A DNA stretch of 64,000 nucleotides from Lacisediminimonas profundi. Its GTDB lineage: Bacteria > Pseudomonadota > Gammaproteobacteria > Burkholderiales > Burkholderiaceae_D. Location: positions 372,001-436,000 of the forward strand of contig NZ_VTTH01000004.1 of assembly GCF_008831265.1 (NCBI RefSeq), in the 5' to 3' direction. Shown here piece after piece: positions 51,245 through 58,522 of this stretch (position 1 is the stretch's first letter; each line of letters begins with the position of its first letter). The translations under genes were made by a program, and so were the position numbers. Under the pieces are notes generated by a model. The model was given only the letters and a program-made list of their open reading frames with translations. It ran no database searches and had not been told where the DNA came from.

Positions 51245-51583
51245 TTGCGCATATCCGCCATCCACCAAATCCTGCAACAGCTCGACTGCATAGACGGAGA
51301 TCCGTCCGTGCTGCAGCAGGTGCGGGAGGTTGTTCTGCGGGTGGGCGCTGACCACGGCATGAGGCTGGTCGACCGCGGGGAACGCATTGCGCACGCCAGG
51401 CGACTCCTGGACTTGAAAGTGTCCAGGGCGACAGCCAGGGAGCGGCTTATGGCCCGTTTCGAAATCTCCAGAAGCGAAGCTTACCGAGTGCTGGGAGAGG
51501 CGCTGCAACTGTCCCAAAACTCGCAGGAAATTGGGACAACCGATGCCCAAAATGAGAGGCGTGAAGGTTCGCTTCATAGTTAG
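51245..51583 (+). CDS. Hypothetical HTH-containing phage protein
   Basis: A 112-residue protein beginning at a TTG two bases after the previous stop. The region SRATARERLMARFEISRSEAYRVLGEAL (about 60-87) looks like a helix-turn-helix. It could be a regulator or a small-terminase-like DNA binder; neither can be shown. Confidence 0.5.
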   Translation: MRISAIHQILQQLDCIDGDPSVLQQVREVVLRVGADHGMRLVDRGERIAHARRLLDLKVSRATARERLMARFEISRSEAYRVLGEALQLSQNSQEIGTTDAQNERREGSLHS

Positions 51584-51631
51584 GACTTACGATTGACCAC
51601 ACGGCATTAGCCGCTTTCAGGAGGAATGCAG

Positions 51632-52438
51632 ATGGGAGCAAAAAGCTCAGCCCCGCCCCCGCCCGACTACGCCGGGGCAGCGAAGGAAACCGCATCCGGC
51701 AATCTGGATATGGCCCGCCTCGGCACGAAGGCGAACCGGGTGGACTACAACACGCCATACGGGAACCTGAACTACTCGCAAGACCCGAACGATCAGGACA
51801 TGTGGTCGGCCAACGTCAATTTCTCGCCTGAACAGCAGCAGCTATTCGACCAGCAGAACAAGTCAAGCCTCGGCCTGGCAGGTTTGCAGGATCAAGCTGT
51901 TGGCAGGGTCGCGGATGCACAGTCCAACCCGTTCGACTTCGGCAGCGTGCAGGATGTGCAGGACAAGGCGTACCAGTCCTACACCTCGCGCCTTGATCCG
52001 CAATGGCAGCAGCGCGAAGGGCAGATGCAGGCGCAACTTGCCAATCAGGGCATCGCACCGGGCACTGAGGCATACGCCAACGCCTCGCGCGACTTCAACA
52101 ATGGCCGCAATGACGCCTACCAGCAAGCCAACGTCGCCGCGATCAATACCGCGCCGCAGACCATGCAGATTGCTTCGTCTATTCGCAATCAGCCCCTCAA
52201 TGAGCTGAACGCGTTGCGGACGGGCTCTCAGGTGACGAACCCGACATTCTCCAGCGTCCCCCAGCAGGCCACCACTGCAGGCCCGGACATGTTGGGCGCA
52301 GCGCAGGCCGGGTACAACGCCCAACTTGGCGCGACCAATGCGGCGAATATGGCATCAAGCAATATGTTTGGTGGCCTCATGGGGCTTGGTGGAATGCTGG
52401 GCGGCTCGGCGATCAACAAGGGGTTGATTAAATGGTAG
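51632..52438 (+). CDS. Podophage virion-type protein
   Basis: A 268-residue Gln/Ala/Asn-rich protein with the proline-rich start MGAKSSAPPPPDY and the segment FSPEQQQLFDQQNKSS, features of podophage internal or tail-associated proteins. It is the only virion-like gene in the element. CAGGAGGA precedes the chosen ATG. Its presence without capsid or packaging genes suggests either loss of a structural module or use by a satellite. Confidence 0.65.
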   Translation: MGAKSSAPPPPDYAGAAKETASGNLDMARLGTKANRVDYNTPYGNLNYSQDPNDQDMWSANVNFSPEQQQLFDQQNKSSLGLAGLQDQAVGRVADAQSNPFDFGSVQDVQDKAYQSYTSRLDPQWQQREGQMQAQLANQGIAPGTEAYANASRDFNNGRNDAYQQANVAAINTAPQTMQIASSIRNQPLNELNALRTGSQVTNPTFSSVPQQATTAGPDMLGAAQAGYNAQLGATNAANMASSNMFGGLMGLGGMLGGSAINKGLIKW

Positions 52439-52446
52439 GAGGGACC

Positions 52447-52665
52447 ATGGACGAATTGAAGGCAGCAAAGGCTCAGTCTGCGGAAACCAAGCTGCGGACT
52501 GGTGCGCTTCTCGATATTCAAGAGGTAGCGGCGAAGCTGGACGTTTCGCATTCAACTGTCCACCGGCTGCCCCTGCCCTCGATCCGCATTGGCAAGCAGC
52601 TGCGGTTCGATCCCAAGGACGTGCAACGGCTCATCGAGGCGGGGCGCGAGCCTATAGCGGCTTAG
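52447..52665 (+). CDS. Small HTH_17 DNA-binding protein
   Basis: A 72-residue excisionase-family protein: LLDIQEVAAKLDVSHSTVHRL and RIGKQLRFDPKDVQRLIE form the usual MerR-like fold. GGAGGG is 3 bases before the ATG at 52447. It may direct excision or control late genes. Confidence 0.7.
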   Translation: MDELKAAKAQSAETKLRTGALLDIQEVAAKLDVSHSTVHRLPLPSIRIGKQLRFDPKDVQRLIEAGREPIAA

Positions 52666-52673
52666 GGTGAATC

Positions 52674-53024
52674 ATGGACGACACAGGTAAGGACAAGCGC
52701 ATCAAAGATCTGGAGGATCAGGTGCAAGAGTTGCGCAGGAACGTAGAAGGCATGGCGCACAGCATTTGGACGGAGGCAGGCGCAGCGAAGGTCTGTCAGA
52801 CCGCCGTCGCAGTACTGCTTAACGCCTTGAGGGCTAATCCCTTTGTGGCGCAGGCGTTGCGGGAAAGTTTGGACGGGGCGGATGAGCAACTGCGCTCCAT
52901 GAATTGGACGCCACCAGTTCCTTATCTGGACAGCTTTGCGCAGGCTAGGCAGTTCATTCTTTCCGAGGCTGGCCAGCCCTGCTTATCCGAGCAGGGCCGA
53001 CCGCCTGGCGTGACGCTCCAATAG
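52674..53024 (+). CDS. Hypothetical protein with N-terminal coiled coil
   Basis: A 116-residue protein. Residues 1-25 form a probable coiled coil (KDLEDQVQELRRNVEG). No further motif is seen. It is the last plus-strand gene of the central block. Confidence 0.5.
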   Translation: MDDTGKDKRIKDLEDQVQELRRNVEGMAHSIWTEAGAAKVCQTAVAVLLNALRANPFVAQALRESLDGADEQLRSMNWTPPVPYLDSFAQARQFILSEAGQPCLSEQGRPPGVTLQ

Positions 53025-53471
53025 TCAGTTCCCGGACGGCTTCGTCGTTTCCGTCGCCGGGGCGACGGCCTTCACCATGTTCGGATCGGCGGGGGCTGCT
53101 GCAGTCGTAGTCGCGCCAGCAATGCACTTCTTCTGAATCGACACCTGATCCAAGGCGTTGTATTCGCCCTTCAGCCGAGCATATTCCGCCTCCTGCTCTT
53201 TCGTCCCGCCCAAGAAGAATAGGGCCGGGAAGAACAGAATCGCACCAGCGGTGGCAACCATGTTGTCATTCTCGCGATTCTTGTCCAGCTTGCCGGTCAT
53301 TTCATTGACGCGGTTAGAAACGCGGATCATCTCCAGCCGGATTTGCTCGCAGTCGTAGTTCGCGTACTGCATGGGGGAGACATTGGTGGCAACAATGTCC
53401 TTTGAGGCGGTGGAGCATCCTGCGAGCATGGCCACAATCAGGGTGGCACTGGCACTACGCTTGAAACGCAT
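53025..53471 (-). CDS. Lipoprotein
   Basis: A 148-residue secreted protein with a signal sequence and lipobox (LAGC, Cys19). A hydrophobic stretch at about 75-90 (AGAILFFPALFFLGG) suggests membrane association. It faces the opposite way from the replication genes, as lysogenic-conversion cargo often does. Function unknown. Confidence 0.7.
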   Translation of the reverse strand: MRFKRSASATLIVAMLAGCSTASKDIVATNVSPMQYANYDCEQIRLEMIRVSNRVNEMTGKLDKNRENDNMVATAGAILFFPALFFLGGTKEQEAEYARLKGEYNALDQVSIQKKCIAGATTTAAAPADPNMVKAVAPATETTKPSGN

Positions 53472-53610
53472 TTTCTAGCCTCCGTCCAGTTGGAAGGCCC
53501 TTAGTCTGCGCCAAGCATTGCAAAAGGGCAATGTGCTGCCAAAGCCCCATTTCTTGTCAGTCATCTGTAGAAAGAGGGGGCTACACATACGAAGTCTTCC
53601 CTTTCAAAAA

Positions 53611-53637
53611 TGAAAAAGGCTCGCCGAAGCGAGCCTT
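53611..53637 (-). terminator. Intrinsic terminator of the serine recombinase unit
   Basis: A 9-bp stem, AAGGCTCGC / GCGAGCCTT with a four-base loop, followed on the minus strand by five T. It lies 130 bases beyond the recombinase stop. The rest of 53472-53768 shows nothing else. Confidence 0.8.
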
Positions 53638-53768
53638 GGTATTTGGTCGGTAGCCCTGCCCTGCGATTGGGTTCTGCAGTTTTACATGGTCCGCGGCAGG
53701 CCATATCCGGTTGGCTATGCGCTTGGTTGGGCGAATAGAAGTCGCTGGGTGTTACTGCCGAATGACCG

Positions 53769-54335
53769 TTACGGCTTCACGATGCCTAGGATGTTGGCGC
53801 GGGACACCTGGAATCGGCGGGCCAGTTCGCTGACTGAGACGCCGGCAGCGTAGTCAGCTGTTATCTGTTGGCGCTGCTCCCCATTGGTCTTGGACGGCCT
53901 GCCCAGGCGCTTGCCTTCTGCCTTCGCCCTAGCCAATCCGGCCTGTGTCCGCTCCACCAGCAGATCCCGCTCCATTTCGGCCACGGCGCTGAGCATCGTC
54001 AGCATGAGCTTGCCGGCTGCGCTGGTCAGGTCGAGGTTGCCAAGCTGGAGAACGACGACCTTGATGTTGCGGGCAGCGAGCGTCTTGATAGTCCCGCCCA
54101 CGTCGATCGCGTCACGGCCCAGCCGGTCCAGCTTTGCCACGACCAGGGTTTCCCCGTCCCTGACCTGCTGGAGTAGCTTGGCGAACTGTGGGCGGGCGCT
54201 GGCCTGCATCTTTCCCGACACCCCTTCGTCCGCAAACCAATAATCAACCTGGTAGCCGGCCTGCTCGATCTCCAGGCGTTGGTTAGCGGTGGTCTGTTCT
54301 TTGGTGCTGACCCTGCCGTAGCCGAAAGTTGCCAT
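53769..54335 (-). CDS. Serine recombinase (resolvase/invertase)
   Basis: A 188-residue small serine recombinase. It has the catalytic serine Ser10 (YGRVSTKEQ), LDRLGRDAID in the catalytic core, and a C-terminal HTH (GVSVSELARRFQVSRANI). It could invert or resolve DNA in the element, though no invertible repeat pair was recognised. The ATG at 54335 fits the AGGAGG spacing better than the one at 54341. Confidence 0.92.
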   Translation of the reverse strand: MATFGYGRVSTKEQTTANQRLEIEQAGYQVDYWFADEGVSGKMQASARPQFAKLLQQVRDGETLVVAKLDRLGRDAIDVGGTIKTLAARNIKVVVLQLGNLDLTSAAGKLMLTMLSAVAEMERDLLVERTQAGLARAKAEGKRLGRPSKTNGEQRQQITADYAAGVSVSELARRFQVSRANILGIVKP

Positions 54336-54348
54336 TGCCATGCCCTCC

Positions 54349-54552
54349 TCAGGATTTGCGATGCAGGAACGCTCGCACCTCAGCGGTCAGCCAGCGCGGG
54401 CGGAACGTTGACGAGCCGGGCGCTAGGTCCGGGAAGCCAACCAGCTTCGTGATTACGTCTCGCCCATGCCTACGGCTGCATTTGTAAAGAGTGGCGATGT
54501 CGTCCAGCGTCATCAGCTCGCCGAACTGTTCTTCTAGGGTCGTCATTGTCAT
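54349..54552 (-). CDS. Small HTH DNA-binding protein
   Basis: A 67-residue protein with LMTLDDIATLYKCSRRHGRDVI, an HTH_17-like pattern. It precedes the serine recombinase by 13 bases and shares its promoter, so it may regulate or assist it. Confidence 0.6.
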   Translation of the reverse strand: MTMTTLEEQFGELMTLDDIATLYKCSRRHGRDVITKLVGFPDLAPGSSTFRPRWLTAEVRAFLHRKS

Positions 54553-54568
54553 TTAGGTCTCCCAGCCC

Positions 54569-54674
54569 GTTAGAAAACGGTGTCAGTATATGCGCCACCG
54601 TTGGAAAATACAACCCCTAATTTATTAACATCTATTTTCATTGCTTTACGTTGATGTTGGAAAACGATCGTTTT
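54569..54674 (-). promoter_or_regulatory. Promoter with repeated operator-like motifs
   Basis: On the minus strand TTGTAT and TATACT are spaced by 17 bases (plus-strand 54585-54613). Three GTTRGAAAA copies (54569, 54600, 54656) and a perfect 14-bp palindrome, AAAACGATCGTTTT (54661-54674), lie in and beside it. This looks like a regulated promoter serving the HTH-recombinase pair, and possibly the plus-strand genes too. Confidence 0.5.
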
Positions 54675-54737
54675 ACGGCATTGCATTTAGATCCGGCTTC
54701 TATATCATTTGTGAAACATTTCCAAAAGGAAATCGTT

Positions 54738-54800
54738 ATGCGACTTTTTTCGGAAGCGCGCTTCGACGGGCGCATAGATTTTGATCCGGGCATCTACTAG
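54738..54800 (+). CDS. Possible 20-residue leader peptide
   Basis: A 20-codon frame preceded by AAGGA at a good distance and ending in TAG that is part of TAGGAG, the ribosome site of the next gene. It may be a translated leader coupled to the membrane protein at 54810. Support is only positional. Confidence 0.3.
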   Translation: MRLFSEARFDGRIDFDPGIY

Positions 54801-54809
54801 GAGAAAGAG

Positions 54810-55160
54810 GTGGGGTGGGTCTTTGCGTTTTTCTTCGTTGCGGAAATTCTTTGTCTACTCTCTGTGTTAGGCGGCGTCGCGATTTGTACGGTCGCAGGGA
54901 AGAGCGCACAAGCAGGTCGAGGTTCTCTAACCCTGGCCCTCCTTGGGGCGAAGCTGTCTTCGAGCACGACCACGGGCGCAGTCTTAGTCGCATTTGGCCT
55001 AATTGGTTCGGCGGCCAATCTCTACTTCAGCTTCCAAGCTGCTTTGTCAGCAGGCCTAGTATTCCTCACCCTAGCAACTGCTGGGGTGTGCGGCGGGAGC
55101 GGCGGAGCCTCAGGAGATGCAAGTGGAGGCGATGTTGAAAAGAAGAACGGAAGTGCCTGA
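54810..55160 (+). CDS. Small membrane protein
   Basis: A 116-residue protein with two or three predicted membrane helices (about 3-30, 52-72, 75-95) and a glycine-rich, charged C-terminus. It starts at GTG behind AGGAGAAAG. No family is recognised; membrane proteins of this kind in element cargo can be toxins or superinfection-exclusion proteins, but nothing here shows that. Confidence 0.5.
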   Translation: MGWVFAFFFVAEILCLLSVLGGVAICTVAGKSAQAGRGSLTLALLGAKLSSSTTTGAVLVAFGLIGSAANLYFSFQAALSAGLVFLTLATAGVCGGSGGASGDASGGDVEKKNGSA

Positions 55161-55208
55161 GGAGGCGCCGGGTGTTTACGCCTTGCAACAAATGGAGTAA
55201 GTTCGAGG

Positions 55209-55238
55209 TTGACATAGGGGGCGGATCGAGGGTAGAAT
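55209..55238 (+). promoter_or_regulatory. Strong sigma-70-type promoter
   Basis: A perfect TTGACA (55209-55214) and TAGAAT (55233-55238), spaced by 18 bases. Transcription would begin near 55245, just ahead of two stem-loops and the NYN gene. Confidence 0.7.
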
Positions 55239-55245
55239 TTAAGTC

Positions 55246-55305
55246 ACTACTCCCTCATCAATTTCGATTGATGAGTGCAAAGCCCCTCTAGAGGGGCTTT
55301 TGCTT
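55246..55305 (+). ncRNA. Candidate short structured RNA ahead of the NYN gene
   Basis: From the promoter to the terminator, about 60 bases would be transcribed. They contain a perfect 9-bp stem, CTCATCAAT / ATTGATGAG, capped by a stable TTCG tetraloop (55254-55275), and then the terminator hairpin. The layout resembles a small stable RNA or an attenuating leader; no RNA family is recognised. Confidence 0.45.
55279..55305 (+). terminator. Intrinsic terminator between promoter and NYN gene
   Basis: A 22-bp perfect palindrome centred on CTAG (55279-55300), followed by a T-rich stretch. It ends only 9 bases before the NYN start codon, so most transcripts would stop before the gene unless they read through. 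Confidence 0.8.
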
Positions 55306-55313
55306 TTGGGGCG

Positions 55314-55943
55314 ATGAAAACAGCAATCTATATCGACGGCTTCAATCTCTACTACGGTGCTCTGAAGGGCACTCCATACAAGTGGCTTGATCTGCTGACC
55401 CTCTTCAGGGAAGTTCTTCAGCCTCACCACGAGATTGCCGCAATCAACTACTACACCGCTAACGTGTCTCCTCGGCCCAATGATCCAGGGGTAGCAATAC
55501 GTCAGCAAGCGTACTTGAACGCGCTAAGAGCGCACGTCAAGGAAGTGAAGGTCCATCATGGGCACTTCCTGTCGTCGACAGTCAAGATGGCCCTAGCCAA
55601 CCCCGTAGGAAATCAAAGATTCGCCGAGGTGCTCAAGACCGAGGAAAAAGGGTCAGATGTCAACTTGGCGGTTCATGCTTTGAACGACGCATGGAGCAAC
55701 CAGTATGAATGTGCGGTGATCGTGTCGAATGACAGCGACCTATCCGAGTCGCTTCGTCTGATAAAGAAGCTGCAGAAGAAGATCATTTTGGTCACTCCAG
55801 GGGACGCGAAAGTGCGTCCGCCTAACGCCCAGCTTAAGCGTTGGGCGATGGCCACGTTATCCATAACGCAGGAGGCGCTTGCAGCATCTCAGCTGCCCAG
55901 TCCTATACCTGGGACATCAATGTCGAAGCCCGGTACCTGGTGA
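55314..55943 (+). CDS. NYN-domain (PIN-like) ribonuclease
   Basis: A 209-residue protein covering one NYN domain: YIDGFNLYY with Asp8, KGSDVNLAVHAL with Asp115, and VSNDSDLSESL with Asp140 and Asp142 form the expected acidic, metal-binding site. NYN proteins are PIN-superfamily RNases. The start at 55314 follows GGGG. It lies in the cargo zone of the element behind a dedicated promoter and terminator. A defence or toxin role is inferred from that position, not shown by sequence. Confidence 0.85.
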   Translation: MKTAIYIDGFNLYYGALKGTPYKWLDLLTLFREVLQPHHEIAAINYYTANVSPRPNDPGVAIRQQAYLNALRAHVKEVKVHHGHFLSSTVKMALANPVGNQRFAEVLKTEEKGSDVNLAVHALNDAWSNQYECAVIVSNDSDLSESLRLIKKLQKKIILVTPGDAKVRPPNAQLKRWAMATLSITQEALAASQLPSPIPGTSMSKPGTW

Positions 55944-56208
55944 GAAACGGTCTTGGGCAAGAGCGTCTAGCCAATTCGCCCATTCCTGCATCATCTTCCG
56001 CCGGCCGTTCATGTAGGTCGCGAAATTGTATGTGGCCCTGACCGGATCGGTGTCGCCGTGGGCCAGCTGCTTTTCTACCCAGTCGGAATCGAAGCCATGC
56101 TCGTTCAACCACGTGATTCCCGTGGACCTTGTGGCGTGGGGACTGTGTGCTGCCCCTCCCATTGAGTCCAGTAAAGCCCATGCCGCATCGTTGACTTGAT
56201 CTGATATT
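55917..56208 (-). pseudogene. Remnant of a P4-type tyrosine integrase
   Basis: About 95 codons matching the C-terminal end of P4-type integrases, with WLNEHGF, WVEKQLAHGD and the YNFATYMNGRRKMMQEWANWLD ending that includes the catalytic tyrosine region. The frame is closed upstream by a TAA near 56207, and the rest of the integrase is missing. It lies tail-to-tail with the NYN gene and overlaps its end. It records an earlier insertion next to the same tRNA. Confidence 0.8.
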
Positions 56209-56354
56209 TGTTATGTACATAGGTTGTCGCACATGGGCGGGGAATCTCACCCGGCACTGATGAGAGTGGCAGGTTAAGAAGCATTGAAGCCGAGCGTCCG
56301 CGTAGCACCATCCGACGGTTGTGCCGCCTCCGGTCAGGGGCTTAAGGAGCGTTT

Positions 56355-56633
56355 TTAAAAGCGACTGCGCTGCGGAGGCTGGTAGTTGTTCGGCGCGGGC
56401 CGTGGAGCGGGCGCTTGATAGGATGGATACAGGTTCACGGTCCCAGCTTGGCCGGTGTAAGGGTTCACGTTGCCCTGAGTGCTGTAGTTATTCAGGCGTG
56501 AACTGTCCGGCGCGGTTTGCATGTGCGGCTGCACGTAGGTGCCATGATTGCGAACATAGCCTTGATGCTGCACGTCAGCGGCAAAGGTTGACGACGCCAG
56601 AAGTGCCAACAGTATTGCGGATGTTGTTTTCAT
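56355..56633 (-). CDS. Small secreted protein
   Basis: A 92-residue protein with a clear signal sequence (ILLALLASSTFA, cut before ADVQ). The mature part has the pattern GYVRNHGTYVQPHMQT and NVNPYTGQAG, which I recognise from small exported proteins of proteobacteria and their prophages, without known function. The final third is Pro/Gln-rich. Confidence 0.75.
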   Translation of the reverse strand: MKTTSAILLALLASSTFAADVQHQGYVRNHGTYVQPHMQTAPDSSRLNNYSTQGNVNPYTGQAGTVNLYPSYQAPAPRPAPNNYQPPQRSRF

Positions 56634-56677
56634 TCTTATCTCTCCTCGTTGTCGGCATGGTGGCGTGCCGGATCACC

Positions 56678-56911
56678 TCAATCGCGCCTATCCCTCCAGG
56701 CGCGTCCATTCATCCCGCAGTTTCTTTCCAGCCCAGCGAAAGATTCGTCGGCAGAATATTGCTTCATGCGGTAGCTGTCGATCACGATTTGAACGTAGGC
56801 GCGACAGTTGACAGCCAAGCCGGTACTTCCATACTTAGGCTTTGCGTTGTCGTCCTCAAACACGCAACCGGAAAGTGAGGCGATGGATGCGGCAATAAGT
56901 ATGGATTTCAT
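56678..56911 (-). CDS. Small lipoprotein
   Basis: A 77-residue protein with a signal sequence and lipobox (LSGC, Cys16). The mature part is only about 60 residues, contains two more cysteines, and has no recognised domain. Confidence 0.65.
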   Translation of the reverse strand: MKSILIAASIASLSGCVFEDDNAKPKYGSTGLAVNCRAYVQIVIDSYRMKQYSADESFAGLERNCGMNGRAWRDRRD

Positions 56912-56933
56912 TCAAGCCCCCCCTGCTGCCGCA

Positions 56934-57287
56934 TCACTTCTTCTGTTCGATGATCCCATTGGGTGATTGCACGAGCTTAGGACGCTGATGATCTGGATCG
57001 TCCTTCGGTATGCACATGAACTGAATTTCCGACCGAGGATAATTTCCCAGGATGTACGGCGGCTGAGACTCTTGCATGTTTAAGATTCGGAACGATTTTC
57101 CTTGGCTGGAGCAGTGGGCTGATCCTTCGGCGATGATTTCGCCTTTCATGTTGCCAGGGCCCGGGAAGCCAGTCGCCTGCTGCTTCGCAATCATGAAGGT
57201 GTCCTGCCCCATGGAGACAACACCAGTGTGAGAGGCGCATCCCCATAGGACGAGCGGCAGAATGAGTGTGGCGCTCAACTTAATCAC
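56934..57287 (-). CDS. Small lipoprotein
   Basis: A 117-residue protein with lipobox LWGC (Cys17). The mature part contains EIIAEGSAHCSSQGKSF and a second conserved-looking cysteine region (FMCIPKDDP), a pattern seen in small surface lipoproteins. Function unknown. It heads a row of three exported proteins on this strand. Confidence 0.65.
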   Translation of the reverse strand: MIKLSATLILPLVLWGCASHTGVVSMGQDTFMIAKQQATGFPGPGNMKGEIIAEGSAHCSSQGKSFRILNMQESQPPYILGNYPRSEIQFMCIPKDDPDHQRPKLVQSPNGIIEQKK

Positions 57288-57505
57288 GTTACGATCCCTT
57301 CACTGGCAATCCACCTTGGCTCGTGCCAAGTTCCGTTGTGGAATCTACCACACTAGCAAGGAAGTCCAACCCGCTGACCTGCCCCGGGATTTTCCGACTA
57401 CGAATAATTTAAGAAGATAGCTCCATGCGAACGCGAGGGAGCAATGAAGAAGAGTGGATATAGCGAAGAGGGCAGTTCGGAACTTGGGAGTCGAAATCTC
57501 CCAGG

Positions 57506-57916
57506 CTAGACCTTGCGGGGTAATGCAAGCGACATCACCAGATCGCGGAATTGCTTGATTGCCTCATCCCGACCCGATGTCCGTTCGCTTAATTGAAGAT
57601 CGATGCACCCATCAAAACCAAGGACACGTGCGGAGCGAAACGCCGCTGCGATAGTCCCCGCTGGTAAAACGCTGACTAATAGCTTGGCCAGGATGATTGG
57701 GGTTCCCGAGTCTTTGGCCGCAGGAAGCAATTCAAACGGTTGACTGTCGTCAAACTGGAGCGTGACCACGATGAGCTGGAAGCGTCGGCTTCGGATCAGC
57801 CGAGATGCTTGTTCGACCGTTTCCGCGAATGTCACAGGGTACGTTCCCGCAAGCGCTTCGCATGCCGCGGAATGAGCGATGGGTAAAGTAGCAACCAGAA
57901 TGCCATTTCTGTCCAT
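57506..57916 (-). CDS. Receiver-like hypothetical protein
   Basis: A 136-residue protein whose alternating hydrophobic strands (GILVATLP, LIVVTLQFDD, PIILAKLL) suggest a CheY-like receiver fold. The usual phosphoacceptor and switch residues are not clearly placed, so it may be a pseudo-receiver. No kinase is nearby. The gap 57288-57505 before it shows only a weak hairpin at about 57484-57503. Confidence 0.45.
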   Translation of the reverse strand: MDRNGILVATLPIAHSAACEALAGTYPVTFAETVEQASRLIRSRRFQLIVVTLQFDDSQPFELLPAAKDSGTPIILAKLLVSVLPAGTIAAAFRSARVLGFDGCIDLQLSERTSGRDEAIKQFRDLVMSLALPRKV

Positions 57917-58054
57917 TCGACTACCTTACTAGCAATGTATTTTTACTAATATCACAGAAGTTCGCCAAAATCTGTAACAGTCAGTAAATGAATTTCAGCG
58001 TATTGTCAGTTTTGATCACCGTAGAAGCTCGTCGTTCTGAAAATCGCTCAAAAT

Positions 58055-58312
58055 ATGACCGCCGCACAAATTCCCCGCCTTCTCGAAGCAACAAGGCGCC
58101 TTCTTGCTGAGGCTCTGATTGACGCCCCTCTGGGGCAGGCCTGGGCAGTCGAGGCCATGGAGGTCTGCATCGGGTTACACCAACTTGAGCAAGCCGGTCT
58201 GCTTGATGAGCAGGCTGTTCTCCTCAGCCGGCGTTTATATAACCGCTGGATTGCCGATCGGGCTAACACTGTTGCGGATCGGCTGCATACTCCCCGAACA
58301 ACCCTTGACTAG
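58055..58312 (+). CDS. Small hypothetical protein
   Basis: An 85-residue, largely helical protein with no recognised motif and no clear ribosome site. It is followed by an 11-base run of G at 58321-58331. Coding is likely from composition but not certain. Confidence 0.4.
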   Translation: MTAAQIPRLLEATRRLLAEALIDAPLGQAWAVEAMEVCIGLHQLEQAGLLDEQAVLLSRRLYNRWIADRANTVADRLHTPRTTLD

Positions 58313-58448
58313 CGGCGGCTGGGGGGGGGGGCGTCACATCCTCGAGCGGCGCTTGGTTGATGGCCAGAGAGGCGCCCCATCGACGGCTGAGAACAGACCA
58401 AGAACAGGCAAAGCCGCCCGCCCGTGAGCGCCTGCATTCCCAAAATTT

Positions 58449-58470
58449 GAGTACATGGCGATTACACGGA
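58449..58470 (+). repeat. Right arm-type integrase site candidate
   Basis: TACATGGCGATTACA (58452-58466) repeats exactly the sequence at 42408-42422 beside attL, with GGA following in both after one variable base. Confidence 0.5.
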
Positions 58471-58481
58471 CCCCAGAAAGC

Positions 58482-58508
58482 AAAAAGCCCACCGGCTAGG
58501 GGTGGGCT
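58482..58508 (-). terminator. Element-supplied tRNA-Phe terminator
   Basis: An 8-bp stem, AGCCCACC / GGTGGGCT, with five T after it on the minus strand, about 20 bases beyond the tRNA 3' end. It replaces the host terminator displaced to 42181-42216. Confidence 0.75.
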
Positions 58509-58522
58509 AAGTGCTTGATTCT

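Noticed and set aside
53769-54335. An invertible DNA segment for the serine recombinase
   Set aside because: No pair of inverted recombination sites flanking a coding segment could be found near the gene by eye.
57444-57509. A 21-codon frame preceded by a GAGGGA sequence
   Set aside because: Short, isolated and not coupled to any neighbour; its end overlaps a weak hairpin and the end of the receiver-like gene.
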